From UBA11373 sp046714175 (lineage in GTDB: Bacteria > Actinomycetota > Acidimicrobiia > Spongiisociales > UBA11373): a DNA stretch of 64,000 nt. The stretch lies in assembly GCA_046714175.1 (NCBI GenBank), contig JBKKBI010000069.1, positions 1 through 64,000 of the forward strand, read 5' to 3'. The notes beneath the pieces were generated by a model. That model had not been told where the DNA came from and did no database searches. It worked only from the letters and a program-made list of their open reading frames with translations. A program made the translations under genes and the position numbers. Below are positions 16,630-24,424 of the stretch, piece after piece. Numbering within the stretch: position 1 is the stretch's first letter; each line of letters begins with the position of its first letter.

Positions 16630-17053
16630 CCGGGAAGAGGCGGTGGACCTCCCCCTCCATTTCTGCCTGGACCGGTCCGACCGCGATTCCGAACACACCC
16701 TGGCCGCGTCGGAACACATCGACGACTTCATCGGCGCTGTGAGCCGCGTAGATGGTGGTGCCGTCGGAGAGCAGGGTGACGTCGGCGAGCGGGGTAGTGC
16801 TGTTGAGTTGCTCCCGAAGGAGGTCCATCGCCTGGCGGATCTTCTTCAGGCTCATGCCGGCGTCGAGGAGGCGCTTGACCACCCGCAGCTGGACCACGTC
16901 CCCGAACGAGTACCGGCGCTGGGAGCCGGAACCGTGGGCGGTGGCCAGCGACGGCCGCAGAAGGTCGGTGCGGGCCCAGTAGTCCAGCTGTCGGTAGGTG
17001 ATACCGACCAGCTTGCATGCCTGGGGGGCGCGGAACCCGCTCTCGTTGCTCAC
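16583..17053 (-). CDS. MerR-family transcriptional regulator (counterpart of the second MerR gene near garA in mycobacteria)
   Basis: A 156-residue MerR protein: winged helix at about residues 8-77 (APQACKLVGITYRQLDYWART...GSQRRYSFGDVVQLRVVKRLLDAGMSLKKIRQAM), then a short effector region without the cysteines of metal sensors. It matches by size and position the MerR gene after the bifunctional-nuclease gene in mycobacteria (Rv1830-like). The GTG start follows GAGGAGG. A strong promoter and a CTTAC/GTAAG palindrome lie directly upstream, which suggests autoregulation. The target genes are unknown; the glycine cleavage operon downstream is an obvious candidate. Confidence 0.85.
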   Translation of the reverse strand: MSNESGFRAPQACKLVGITYRQLDYWARTDLLRPSLATAHGSGSQRRYSFGDVVQLRVVKRLLDAGMSLKKIRQAMDLLREQLNSTTPLADVTLLSDGTTIYAAHSADEVVDVFRRGQGVFGIAVGPVQAEMEGEVHRLFPDEAAPAAVATAAREA

Positions 17054-17076
17054 AAAGCCTCCTCGAACCCGCCGAG

Positions 17077-17092
17077 CTTACACCACGGTAAG
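17077..17092. promoter_or_regulatory. inverted repeat CTTAC-N6-GTAAG, candidate MerR operator
   Basis: Perfect 5-bp arms separated by 6 bp lie 24 bp upstream of the merR start codon and just downstream of the predicted transcription start. The position suits repression or autoregulation. MerR activators usually bind between -35 and -10, so the regulator may not be the adjacent one. Confidence 0.4.
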
Positions 17093-17117
17093 TCCGGTCC
17101 CTGGAACTACCGAGATG

Positions 17118-17147
17118 AAGTTAGGGAGCGGCAGGGGTCATTGTCAA
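17118..17147 (-). promoter_or_regulatory. sigma-A-type promoter of merR (TTGACA-N18-TAACTT)
   Basis: On the minus strand a perfect -35 TTGACA (17142-17147) is followed after 18 bp by TAACTT (17118-17123). This is the best conventional promoter in the window. It would start a transcript about 55 nt ahead of the merR GTG, with a Shine-Dalgarno GAGGAGG in the leader. Confidence 0.65.
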
Positions 17148-17166
17148 CAACCCCTGTGGAAAACGC

Positions 17167-17661
17167 TCAGCCTGAGCCGCCGAAGTCCTCGGGGTCGACC
17201 TGCTCCAGGAAGGTGCGAAAACGAGCCACCTCGGACTCCTCGTCCTCGTCCTGGAGTTCGACTCCGGCCTCGTCCAGGACCGAGGGGAGGACGAAAAGAG
17301 GTGATCCCGTGCGAGCAGCCAGGGCGATGGCATCGCTGGGCCGCGCCGAGATCCGCATCTCGGCACCGTCGCGGTCGAGCACCAGATCGGCGTAGTAGAT
17401 CCCATCGCGCAATGCGGTGATCAGAACGTGATTGACCAGTGCCCCCAGGCTCTCGACCACCGCCTTGAGCAGGTCGTGGGTCATCGGCCGCTGTGGCTCG
17501 ACACCCTCCAACGCGAACGCGATCGCGGTTGCCTCCCCGGCCCCGATGAAGATGGGGAGGTGGCGGCTGCCGCCCACCTCGCGCAGCAGCACGATCGGGG
17601 TGTTAGTTGGCAGCTCCACGCGCACCCCGACGAGTTCGACGGGGATGCTCTCCGGTGTCAC
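17167..17661 (-). CDS. bifunctional nuclease family protein (DUF151)
   Basis: A 164-residue protein with the DUF151 core: VELVGVRVELPTNTPIVLLREVGGSRHLPIFIGAGEATAIAFALEG, then MTHDLLKAVVESLGA, ALRDGIYYADLVL and ISARPSDAIALAARTGSPLFV. Homologues in plants have DNase and RNase activity, but the bacterial role (Rv1829 counterpart) is unclear. The C-terminus is acidic. GTG at 17661 gives the normal N-terminus; the longer frame shadows hpt. It sits between the two MerR genes, as in mycobacteria. Confidence 0.88.
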   Translation of the reverse strand: MTPESIPVELVGVRVELPTNTPIVLLREVGGSRHLPIFIGAGEATAIAFALEGVEPQRPMTHDLLKAVVESLGALVNHVLITALRDGIYYADLVLDRDGAEMRISARPSDAIALAARTGSPLFVLPSVLDEAGVELQDEDEESEVARFRTFLEQVDPEDFGGSG

Positions 17662-17671
17662 GCGAATCAGC

Positions 17672-18238
17672 CTACCGGGAGCGGGAGAAGACCTGACGGG
17701 ATAGCGAAACCGGGTCTTCCTGGAAGGCGGCCAGGTCGAGAACCGCCCACAGCGAGGGCAGATTGCGATACCGGCCGTTCCAATCGAGTCCGTACCCGAG
17801 CAGAAATTCATCACCCACCTCGAAGCCGCGGTATTCGAGGGGGACGTCGACGATGCGGCGGGTCACCTTGTCTATCAGGGTGGCGGTGGCGAGCGAGGCG
17901 GGGCGCCGCGTCGCCAGCAGGCCGTGCAGGTAGGAGAGGGTGAGACCGGTGTCCACGATGTCCTCGACCACGATCACGTGCCGGTCGGTGATCGAGGTGG
18001 CCGAGTCCACCGAGATGGACACTCTCCCCTCGTCGCCGAACCGGGTCAGGCTGAGGAAGTCGACCTCGATCTCCGGAGGCAGATGGCGTCCCAGGTCGGC
18101 GAGGAACGGCACTGCCCCGTTGAGGATTCCGAGCAATACCGGCTCGCGGCCGACATAGTCGGCGCTGATGGTGGCTCCGAGCTCGGCAACCCGCCGGGCG
18201 ATCGTGGGCGCATCGACCACTTCCGCGAGTGTGTTCAT
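17672..18238 (-). CDS. hpt: hypoxanthine phosphoribosyltransferase
   Basis: A 188-residue purine phosphoribosyltransferase making IMP or GMP from hypoxanthine or guanine and PRPP. The PRPP motif VVEDIVDTGLTL is intact, and the C-terminal GFEVGDEFLLGYGLDWNGRYRNLP loop is typical of Hpt. Ala/Glu-rich ends are normal. The ATG overlaps the stop of the D,D-carboxypeptidase gene (ATGA). It could take the inosine-derived base produced through Add. Confidence 0.93.
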   Translation of the reverse strand: MNTLAEVVDAPTIARRVAELGATISADYVGREPVLLGILNGAVPFLADLGRHLPPEIEVDFLSLTRFGDEGRVSISVDSATSITDRHVIVVEDIVDTGLTLSYLHGLLATRRPASLATATLIDKVTRRIVDVPLEYRGFEVGDEFLLGYGLDWNGRYRNLPSLWAVLDLAAFQEDPVSLSRQVFSRSR

Positions 18239-19275
18239 CGGTCGCCTCCAAGCAGCTGCGGCAGCAGCTCGCGGAACCGGTGCGTGAGGTCGTCGGTGAG
18301 CGGGGTGTGTTCCGGGGGAACCGGGTTTCCCGGGACGAGGCCAGCGGCGGCGGCTTCCATTCTGGTCCGGTACCAGTCGGGAAAACTCAGCGCGATATCG
18401 CTGCCCACGGCCAGGGCGAAAAAGTGATCCCGGGGCCCGAGTGCGCCCATCGCCCAGGCAAGGAGACTGCGGGTGGTGGCACGGCGATCCGGAGTGCCCA
18501 GGACCACTGCCAGCAGGCGATCGTGCTGGGTCACCGTGTATGAGAGCAGCACCTGGCCGGCGTTGGCGGTATCCCCTGTCTTCAGTCCGAGAAGGCCGGG
18601 GAAGACCCCGAGGTCACGATCGGTGGCGTCCACGGCGATGACGCGGGTGCCGATGCGAAACGTGATGTGCTTGGTGCGTGCCAGTTGCAGGGTGAGCGGG
18701 AAGTCCAATGCGTATCGGCCCATCGCGATCAGATCGCGGGCGGTGGTGACGTGATCGGTGGCATCGAGGCCGTGCGGGTTGCGAAATGTGGTGTTGGCCA
18801 TCCCGATCTCGGAGGCCCGCGTATTCATGAGTGCCACGAATGCCTCCACGGTGCCCGACACCGCTTCGGCAACGGCCGTGGAGGCATCGTTCCCCGATTG
18901 CACCATGACGTTGGCCACCAGATCCCGCGCTAGCCACACCTCGCCCTGGCGGACGTCGGGTTGCCCGTCGAAGCCGATGGGGGTGGCATCGGCATTGGCG
19001 GAGATGGTGACCGTCGAGTTCATGTCGAGTGCTATTTCGGCCAGCACCGCGGTCAGGAGTTTGGTGATCGAGGCGGGCGGCATCGGCAGGTCGGGGTCCT
19101 TGAAACCCAATATCGCTTCGTAGTCCACGGAATACACCATCCACGAGCGCGCGGCGATTGCGGGCGCCTCGGGGGCGGGGAAGGCGAGTACCGGCGGAGG
19201 GGGCAGCGGCAGCGGGCGCAGCCCCGGTTGCGGTACTCCGCCCAGGGCGGCCGACAGGAGGACTGCGGAGAGCAC
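18235..19275 (-). CDS. D-alanyl-D-alanine carboxypeptidase (penicillin-binding, DacF/DacB type)
   Basis: A 346-residue secreted or membrane-tethered peptidase that trims the stem pentapeptide of peptidoglycan. All three active-site motifs are present: SxxK as S69ITK72, SGN at 127-129 and KTG at 232-234. A short hydrophobic leader (residues 1-13) and a Pro-rich stretch precede the domain. The start is GTG; a longer hydrophobic leader could exist if translation begins upstream. The C-terminal beta domain is shortened. It overlaps hpt by 4 bp and follows the MerR/FHA pair closely. Confidence 0.88.
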   Translation of the reverse strand: MLSAVLLSAALGGVPQPGLRPLPLPPPPVLAFPAPEAPAIAARSWMVYSVDYEAILGFKDPDLPMPPASITKLLTAVLAEIALDMNSTVTISANADATPIGFDGQPDVRQGEVWLARDLVANVMVQSGNDASTAVAEAVSGTVEAFVALMNTRASEIGMANTTFRNPHGLDATDHVTTARDLIAMGRYALDFPLTLQLARTKHITFRIGTRVIAVDATDRDLGVFPGLLGLKTGDTANAGQVLLSYTVTQHDRLLAVVLGTPDRRATTRSLLAWAMGALGPRDHFFALAVGSDIALSFPDWYRTRMEAAAAGLVPGNPVPPEHTPLTDDLTHRFRELLPQLLGGDR

Positions 19276-19280
19276 GCCGC

Positions 19281-19973
19281 TCAGCGCTCCAGAACCTGTC
19301 GCAGGTCGGAGCGAACCATCGCCTCCTGCATCTCCCGCGCCGCCTGGGCCACATCGGCCAGGACGTCGGCGGCCTGGCGTCGTCCCATCGGAGTGGCGTG
19401 ACGCAGCAGCGGAGCCGTGAGCTGGCGGAACAGGTCTACTTCCCGGTTGGCTCCCAGTCGGACCGCCCGCAGGTGACGCGCCTCGAGCCCATGGCCGACC
19501 ATGCGGTAGGCGGCCCGGATCACCGCCACGTCGTCGTCGTCGAAGGTCGCCTCGGCCGCGCCGTTGGTGGCATCGAGGACCCCGTGCTTCACCAGCTCGG
19601 TGACCAGTGCCAGCGGCGCCCCGGCGGCTTCGGCGGCCTGGGCGGCGGTCAGCGACCGCGCGGTGGTGGCGAAGTATGCGGCCGCCGGGGGTCCCGGGGC
19701 AGGTGCCGGCACCGATTCATGACCCCGCTCCCAGGCGCTGAGGCGCCCCTTGATCACCCGCAGCGGCAGAAAGTGATCCCGCTGCTGGCGCAGGATGTAC
19801 CGGATTCGTTCCAGGTCGGCGGGACCGAACTCCCGGTATCCCGATTTGGTGCGCGGTGGATGGATGAGACCTTCGGTCTCGAGGAATCGGATCTTGGAGA
19901 TGCTCGCATCGGGGAACTCGCCCTGAAGTTGGGCGACCGCGTCGCCGATGCTGAGCCGGGTGGGAGCGCTCAT
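19281..19973 (-). CDS. MerR-family regulator next to FHA gene (FtsR/Rv1828-like)
   Basis: A 230-residue protein with an N-terminal MerR winged helix (SIGDAVAQLQGEFPDASISKIRFLETEGLIHPPRTKSGYREFG) and a ~120-residue C-terminal domain holding a second helical unit. The layout and the position right after a GarA-like gene match the Rv1828/FtsR family, which in Corynebacterium activates ftsZ. Its ATG overlaps the FHA stop (ATGA). No cysteine-based effector site is seen. A role in cell-division gene control is inherited from the family. Confidence 0.85.
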   Translation of the reverse strand: MSAPTRLSIGDAVAQLQGEFPDASISKIRFLETEGLIHPPRTKSGYREFGPADLERIRYILRQQRDHFLPLRVIKGRLSAWERGHESVPAPAPGPPAAAYFATTARSLTAAQAAEAAGAPLALVTELVKHGVLDATNGAAEATFDDDDVAVIRAAYRMVGHGLEARHLRAVRLGANREVDLFRQLTAPLLRHATPMGRRQAADVLADVAQAAREMQEAMVRSDLRQVLER

Positions 19974-20356
19974 GACTCGGCGGCGACCACCAGGCGAAAG
20001 CGGCCGATGATCACCTGATCGCCGACGAGCAACTCGGCCTCTTCGCAGCGCTCGCCATTGACGTAGGTGCCGTTGGTAGACCCCAGGTCGCGGACCACGA
20101 GGCGGCCCCCATCGAGTGAGAACTCGGCGTGGTGGCGGGAGACCGTGACATCGTCGAGAAAAATCTCCGCTTCGGGGTTGCGCCCCGCCTCGACCCGATC
20201 CCGCACCGGCCAATGCTGCCCGCGGCGGGGACCGGTGGCCACCATCAGGGAATAGGACTCGGCCGTGGCGCCCTGACGGGCACGGGCGGACCCGGGAAAC
20301 TCGAAGGTTTCGGTGGGATCCGGCTCGTCACCGGACCAGGGGGGATTCGAATCCAC
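19970..20356 (-). CDS. FHA-domain protein, GarA/OdhI-like
   Basis: A 128-residue protein. A short N-terminal tail is followed by one FHA domain (PVRDRVEAGRNPEAEIFLDD.TVSRHHAEF, RDLGSTNGTYVNGE) carrying the usual phosphothreonine-binding Arg, Ser and Asn. GarA and OdhI inhibit 2-oxoglutarate dehydrogenase and switch off when Thr residues in the tail (ETTSVF) are phosphorylated by Pkn kinases. Here the tail has DPTETFEF (Thr15, Thr17), a plausible but different acceptor. The GTG start has TACCAT 6 nt upstream. Neighbours gcvH and MerR mirror the mycobacterial garA locus. Confidence 0.85.
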   Translation of the reverse strand: MDSNPPWSGDEPDPTETFEFPGSARARQGATAESYSLMVATGPRRGQHWPVRDRVEAGRNPEAEIFLDDVTVSRHHAEFSLDGGRLVVRDLGSTNGTYVNGERCEEAELLVGDQVIIGRFRLVVAAES

Positions 20357-20362
20357 GACGGA

Positions 20363-20368
20363 ATGGTA
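20363..20368 (-). promoter_or_regulatory. -10 hexamer TACCAT for FHA-merR genes
   Basis: Minus-strand TACCAT ends 6 nt before the FHA gene's GTG, with no ribosome-binding site between. This points to a leaderless transcript starting in the 60-bp gap after gcvH. Confidence 0.45.
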
Positions 20369-20416
20369 CCTGCGGATGAGGTCTAGGCCCCGTCACCTTC
20401 GAGTGGTGCTAGAGGG

Positions 20417-20794
20417 TCAGCCGATGAGGGCGCGGTACCCGGCGGGGTCGAGCAACCCCTCGAGCGTGGCTGGGTCGTCGGGGGTGATCTCCACAAACCA
20501 GCCTTCCCCGTACGGGTCGGAGTTGATGCGCTCCGGGTTCTCCGCGAGGGCCTGATTCACGGCGGCGACCAGTCCGGCACACGGCGCGTAGATCTCCGCC
20601 ACCGATTTGGTCGACTCCACCTCGGCCAGAGTTTCCCCACCAGCAACCCGTCTCCCCACCTCAGGGAGATCGACGAAGACGACATCCCCGAGTGCATCCT
20701 GGGCGTAGTCGGTGATCCCAACTCGCACCGCCCCGCCGACGAGAAGTGCCCACTCGTGCTGGTCGGTATAGCGGCGATCCTCGGGAACCTTCAC
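20417..20794 (-). CDS. gcvH: glycine cleavage system H protein
   Basis: A 125-residue lipoyl carrier protein shuttling the methylamine group between the P, T and L proteins. The lipoylation site is Lys63 in VESTKSVAEIYAP. YTDQHEW, GITDYAQDALGDVVFVDLP and the C-terminal GEGWFVEI are all in place. It is split from gcvT/gcvPAB by about 4 kb, as in mycobacteria. The GTG start overlaps the pgsA stop by 4 bp. Confidence 0.96.
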   Translation of the reverse strand: MKVPEDRRYTDQHEWALLVGGAVRVGITDYAQDALGDVVFVDLPEVGRRVAGGETLAEVESTKSVAEIYAPCAGLVAAVNQALAENPERINSDPYGEGWFVEITPDDPATLEGLLDPAGYRALIG

Positions 20795-21372
20795 GACGCC
20801 TCTCCTGGCTTGCGGTCAGCCGAGGATACCCGGCCGACGGTCGCGATCCGTCTGGCGTCCCCCACGTATTGGAATCCGACCACCCAGTACAGGATCAGTC
20901 CCGGCGCCCCCACCGCGTAGGCGAACCAGCGGAAGAACTCGTGCGCCCCGCCGGCGTAAACCAGGAAGGCGGGGATGGCGAAGTACACGGCGAATGTCGC
21001 CACCTTCCCCAGCCGGCGCACCGTCATCTGTGGGCGACCCCGCACCGCCAGATAGGCCGCACCCGCCGAGACCAGCGCCTCCCGGGCGAGCAGACCGGCG
21101 GCAAACCAGACCGGCAGGGCACCCGCCGCCCAGCCCCCGGCCACCCCGGCGATGACCGCGAGACGGTCTGCCATCGGGTCGAGGATCTTGCCCAGGGGCG
21201 AGACTTGTCCGAGGCGGCGCGCCAGGTAACCATCTACCCAGTCAGTGGCGCCGATTCCGCCGATGAGCAGTCCGGCCGCGATTGGATCGTCGCGCCCCAG
21301 GAGTAGCCACAGAAACACCGGCACCAGCGCGATGCGAACCGCCGACACCGCGTTGGGGATGGTCAGGATCAC
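20791..21372 (-). CDS. pgsA: CDP-diacylglycerol-glycerol-3-phosphate 3-phosphatidyltransferase-type enzyme
   Basis: A 193-residue CDP-alcohol phosphatidyltransferase with about four to six membrane segments. The signature DG-x2-AR-x8-G-x3-D-x3-D is complete in the region DWVDGYLARR ... GKILDPMADR. The nearest reading is phosphatidylglycerophosphate synthase, the first step to phosphatidylglycerol and cardiolipin, although other CDP-alcohol substrates cannot be excluded. It starts at a GTG overlapping the upstream gene's stop. Confidence 0.85.
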   Translation of the reverse strand: MILTIPNAVSAVRIALVPVFLWLLLGRDDPIAAGLLIGGIGATDWVDGYLARRLGQVSPLGKILDPMADRLAVIAGVAGGWAAGALPVWFAAGLLAREALVSAGAAYLAVRGRPQMTVRRLGKVATFAVYFAIPAFLVYAGGAHEFFRWFAYAVGAPGLILYWVVGFQYVGDARRIATVGRVSSADRKPGEAS

Positions 21373-21776
21373 GTCGCCTGGCGGAGGCGGAATGGGATCC
21401 GGGCCAGTTCGGCTCCGTCGTGCTCCACCACGAACACATATCCCCCGGCCGCGGGGAAGCGGACGTTGCCGAACGCCCCAACCAACGGCACCACCGTCGC
21501 CGCACCCGCCGGTATCGACGCCGGTGCGCCGACGCGGAGATTGCCGTGCGATTCGATCCCCATGTCGCCGCCATCCTCGTCATAGAGCGCGATGCGCAGG
21601 GACAAGTCGCGGTTACGGTCGGAGGGACCCACCTCGGCGACGAGCACCACCGCCAGACTGCGATACACGACCGGGAAGCTGCGGGCGGTGATGGTGTCGA
21701 ACGCCCCGCCGAGCACGTATAACTTGCCGGCGGTCACCTGTGCGGCATCGGCGAGCATCGCCGAGGTGAGCCTCAA
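21369..21776 (-). CDS. uncharacterised beta-rich protein (DUF6941-like)
   Basis: A 135-residue soluble protein. The N-terminus (RLTSAMLADAAQVTAGKLYVLGGAFDTI) and the repeating beta strands (LAVVLVAEV, LSLRIALYDEDG, YVFVVEHDGAEL.RIPFRL) resemble the DUF6941 group of small uncharacterised proteins. A TTG start overlaps the stop of the VOC gene (TTGA) and gives the family-like N-terminus. Its neighbour downstream is pgsA. Function unknown. Confidence 0.6.
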   Translation of the reverse strand: MRLTSAMLADAAQVTAGKLYVLGGAFDTITARSFPVVYRSLAVVLVAEVGPSDRNRDLSLRIALYDEDGGDMGIESHGNLRVGAPASIPAGAATVVPLVGAFGNVRFPAAGGYVFVVEHDGAELARIPFRLRQAT

Positions 21777-22078
21777 CTGGCGGCCTCGAGTGCGTGCGAG
21801 CGCCCTTCAGGGTCGGTGATACGGGCCATGCGGGTGCCCCAGTGCGTGGGGGCGAGACCGGGGGCGGTGGGTGCGACTGCGAAGAACACCGTGAAATCGG
21901 GATCGGCGCTGACCTCGGCGAGCACGATGTGGGCCGTCCCGGCGACGAGGCGCCCGGCGCGATGGCCCTCGCTCCCCCATCGCTCGGCGAATCCGAAGCC
22001 GAGTCCCTCCCAGAAGGCGACGCTCTGATCCCACTGCGTGGTCTCGGCGTAGAGATGGTCGAGTGCGGTGACGGTCAT
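21773..22078 (-). CDS. glyoxalase/VOC-superfamily protein
   Basis: A 101-residue single VOC module: TALDHLYAETTQWDQSVAFWEGLGFGFAERWG, a central AHIVLAEVS strand and a C-terminal ARITDPEGRSHALEA strand. Potential metal ligands are the His of LDHLY and the Glu of the VLAEV strand. Family members isomerise or cleave small substrates or act as resistance proteins, so no substrate can be assigned. It is coupled to the next gene by a TTGA overlap. Confidence 0.75.
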   Translation of the reverse strand: MTVTALDHLYAETTQWDQSVAFWEGLGFGFAERWGSEGHRAGRLVAGTAHIVLAEVSADPDFTVFFAVAPTAPGLAPTHWGTRMARITDPEGRSHALEAAS

Positions 22079-22109
22079 GGCGGCGATCGTAGTGACGGCG
22101 GCGAATCCC

Positions 22110-22754
22110 TCAGGCCGCGGCGGCCTCGGCCGCCACCCAGGTGTCCGAAGCCGCGACGGCTGCGGAGGAGTGCAGGCTCAGGTCCGGACCTACCCCGGCG
22201 AGCAGCGCGGCCAGGTCTGCGCCCGCCCAGTCGAAGGCCAGCGCAGCCTCCCGGCCGACATCGAGGACCGAGTTCGCGGGCGGAACGGATCCGTCTTCCA
22301 CCGAGTACGGCTCCTGACAGACGTCGAACGACTCGAGCCCGAGCCACTCGTGGAATACGAACGGCAGGAAGGCCGCCGCCACCGGTGCGATCGCGGCCGC
22401 GACCTCATCCGCGGTATGCGCTTCGAGCGGCTCCACATACACCGCCAGATGGGTCCCGGTCGTGGAGGTCTCATAGGTGTCCGACGACACCAGGGCGGCC
22501 CGGGTTAGGCGGAATCCCAGGGGGGCGATCAGCGGCTCCAACAGTGGCTGCAAGCGTGCGAAGTCGTGCGGAGGCAACGCGGTTGCTGAAAGCGTGGTTG
22601 TGGCAGCAGTGACGGCGACCGTGGTACCGACACTCGGCGGGGTGATCACCACAGACGTCCCCACCGGAAGTGTCGTCGTCACTGCTATCGGAGCCGACGT
22701 GCCGTCGCAGGCCGCCACCAGCAACAGCACCGCCGCCCGACGCAGGATGCTCAC
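22110..22754 (-). CDS. putative lipoprotein of unknown function
   Basis: A 214-residue protein with a clear lipobox (LLVAAC, Cys16) after a short Arg-containing signal peptide. A Thr/Val-rich linker of about 40 residues follows, then a ~150-residue soluble domain (FARLQPLLEPLIAPLGFRLTRAALV...). I do not recognise the domain. It would be anchored outside the membrane. The GTG-type start overlaps the stop of the preceding septum-formation-like lipoprotein gene, so the two are likely expressed together. Confidence 0.55.
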   Translation of the reverse strand: MSILRRAAVLLLVAACDGTSAPIAVTTTLPVGTSVVITPPSVGTTVAVTAATTTLSATALPPHDFARLQPLLEPLIAPLGFRLTRAALVSSDTYETSTTGTHLAVYVEPLEAHTADEVAAAIAPVAAAFLPFVFHEWLGLESFDVCQEPYSVEDGSVPPANSVLDVGREAALAFDWAGADLAALLAGVGPDLSLHSSAAVAASDTWVAAEAAAA

Positions 22755-23179
22755 CGATTGGCGCCGCGCATGGTCCCGGTCAGCTTGGATAGGTCGAGGG
22801 CATACAGCACGCAGTACACCACCCGGTCACCCTCCGCCCAACTTTCCAGCGTGGGCGTGATCGGGAAGATGTCCAGGTTGGACTCGGGGTAAGACAGTCC
22901 GACAAAGCCCTGGAACTCCGAGACGCAGCGCTCGGCGGCGGCCTGAGTGGTCGCCTCCCGGCCGGGGAAGGCTGCGTCGGTCATCGAGAACTCGAAGTAC
23001 ACCTCGTTGTCGTGGGGCTGGCTGCAGTCCACGGTGGCGACGCTCGAGACGGCGTCGCCCGCGTCGGGGTCGTCGTTGAAGCAGTCTCCCACCTTCAGAT
23101 CGAACACCGAGTTGTCATCGCTACAGGCGGCGACGCCGAACAGCAGAGCGGTCACGGCGAGAAAGGTGCGAAGTCGCAT
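22751..23179 (-). CDS. septum-formation-family (DUF4190/Septum_form-like) lipoprotein
   Basis: A 142-residue lipoprotein: signal peptide MRLRTFLAVTALLFG with lipobox GVAAC, then FDLKVGDCFND, VATVDCSQPHDNEVYFEFSM and AAERCVSEFQGFVG. The LxVGDCF..VxCxxPHxxEV pattern is typical of actinobacterial 'septum formation' domain proteins, whose role in division is suggested but unproven. The four conserved cysteines suggest two disulfides outside the cell. The ATG at 23179, after GGAGG, is preferred over the frame's earlier opening at 23233. Confidence 0.7.
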   Translation of the reverse strand: MRLRTFLAVTALLFGVAACSDDNSVFDLKVGDCFNDDPDAGDAVSSVATVDCSQPHDNEVYFEFSMTDAAFPGREATTQAAAERCVSEFQGFVGLSYPESNLDIFPITPTLESWAEGDRVVYCVLYALDLSKLTGTMRGANR

Positions 23180-23450
23180 GAGTTGAGTGCCTCCGGAGGG
23201 GATTGGCGTGAGAATAGCGAAAGAAGAACCCAAGGGGCGGTGAGCTCCAGGCAGAACCCGGATTGGCAGAATTACTCCAGATCCAACTCTGCACCTTTCT
23301 CGGGCTGATAGCTGACAGTTTCTTCAGTCGGGCCGGCCGGGGAGTCTCACGACAGATTCTCAGTGGCCTACTGTTTGGCGTGGCCTACGGGGCGGCGACG
23401 GGACACCGCACCCTCGTGGCACGCGATCGCGACTTGGGAACCGAAACGAG
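23180..23450. other. intergenic region between divergent genes
   Basis: A 271-bp stretch, visibly less GC-rich than its surroundings. On the minus strand TATTCT (23211-23216) and GGAGG precede the septum-type lipoprotein gene. On the plus strand TACTGT (23369-23374) may serve the alpha/beta hydrolase gene. No convincing ORF, RNA gene or repeat was found in it. Confidence 0.4.
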
Positions 23451-24248
23451 ATGCTCCGCGCCGAGGTAAACGGTCTTTCGGTGGCCTACGAGCGGGCTGG
23501 TGACGGTCCGTCGCTGGTTCTGTTGCACGGGTTTACCCACGACTCCCGTGTGTGGAGGCCACAACTCGAAGGCCTTTCGGACCAGTTCACAGTCATTGCC
23601 TGGGATGCACCGGGTGCCGGTCAGTCGCCCGACCCACCGGAAACGTTCGGGATCGGGGACTGGGCGGATTGTCTTGCGGGGCTCCTCGACGCCGTCGGGG
23701 TGGAGCAGGCCCACTTCCTCGGACTCTCCTGGGGAGGGATCCTGGCCCAGGAGTTCTATCGGCGCCACCCCGCCCGGGTGAGGTCGCTTGTACTGGCCGA
23801 TACCTACGCCGGCTGGAAAGGTTCACTCCCCGAACCGATCCCTGAAGAGCGCTTGGCGGCCTGCTTGCGAGATGCCTCGCTGCCACCCAGCGAGTTCGTG
23901 CCGAGGTACCTACCGGGTATGTTCAGCGAGTCGGCGAGCACGGAAGTCCGAGAAGAGTTGGCGAGCATCATGTCCGACTTTCACCCGGTCGGTTTCCGGC
24001 TGATGGCTATCGCTTTGGCCCACATGGACACTCGTGATTTGCTTCCAACCATCGGGGTTCCCACCCTGCTTGTCTGGGGCGACGCCGACACCCGGTCTCC
24101 AATGAGCGTCGCCCACCAGTTTCACGATGCGATACCGGGCGCCAGGCTCGCGATCATCTCCGGGGCCGGGCACGTCAGCAACCTCGAACAACCAGCCCGG
24201 TTCGATGCGGAGGTACGCAACTTCTGCCGGTCTGTCTCGATCACGTGA
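23451..24248 (+). CDS. alpha/beta hydrolase
   Basis: A 265-residue hydrolase with a full catalytic set: HGFTHDSRVW oxyanion loop, nucleophile Ser93 in GLSWGG, Asp in WGDADTRSP and His in GAGHVSNLE. The cap is small. Family members hydrolyse esters, lactones or C-C bonds, so the substrate is open. Unlike almost every other gene here it is not overlapped with a neighbour and has long flanks of lower GC. It lies just beyond the displaced tRNA-Pro fragment, so horizontal acquisition is possible but unproven. Confidence 0.8.
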   Translation: MLRAEVNGLSVAYERAGDGPSLVLLHGFTHDSRVWRPQLEGLSDQFTVIAWDAPGAGQSPDPPETFGIGDWADCLAGLLDAVGVEQAHFLGLSWGGILAQEFYRRHPARVRSLVLADTYAGWKGSLPEPIPEERLAACLRDASLPPSEFVPRYLPGMFSESASTEVREELASIMSDFHPVGFRLMAIALAHMDTRDLLPTIGVPTLLVWGDADTRSPMSVAHQFHDAIPGARLAIISGAGHVSNLEQPARFDAEVRNFCRSVSIT

Positions 24249-24424
24249 CCTTTTCGACGATCTCCGCTCACTTCCACAACTATCTGTGCGACCGGAGCGC
24301 TCCTTCCGCTAAGTCAAGTGCGTTCATTCGGGCCGACGGCTTCATCACTTGACCCGGACCACGGGGTGATCGCGCTACCTTCCCCAAGGCGAGACAAACC
24401 CCGCTGAAGATGGGGTTTCTCCGA
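24249..24424. other. intergenic region next to tRNA scar
   Basis: Together with the tRNA and its partial copy this makes a ~385-bp stretch (24249-24632) without a recognised protein gene. The short open frames in it are shadows of the tRNA and its repeat. It contains a hairpin (24396-24418) and otherwise nothing I can name. Confidence 0.4.
24396..24418 (-). terminator. hairpin AAACCCC-N9-GGGGTTT downstream of the tRNA fragment
   Basis: A 7-bp stem with a 9-nt loop sits 6 bp beyond the displaced tRNA-Pro 3' end, read on the minus strand. Its position is what one expects for the terminator of the ancestral tRNA gene. Only a weak T-run follows. Confidence 0.5.

Noticed and set aside
23263..23469. 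68-residue plus-strand ORF ahead of the alpha/beta hydrolase
   Set aside because: No ribosome-binding site, no recognisable protein features, and it runs into the hydrolase start in another frame.
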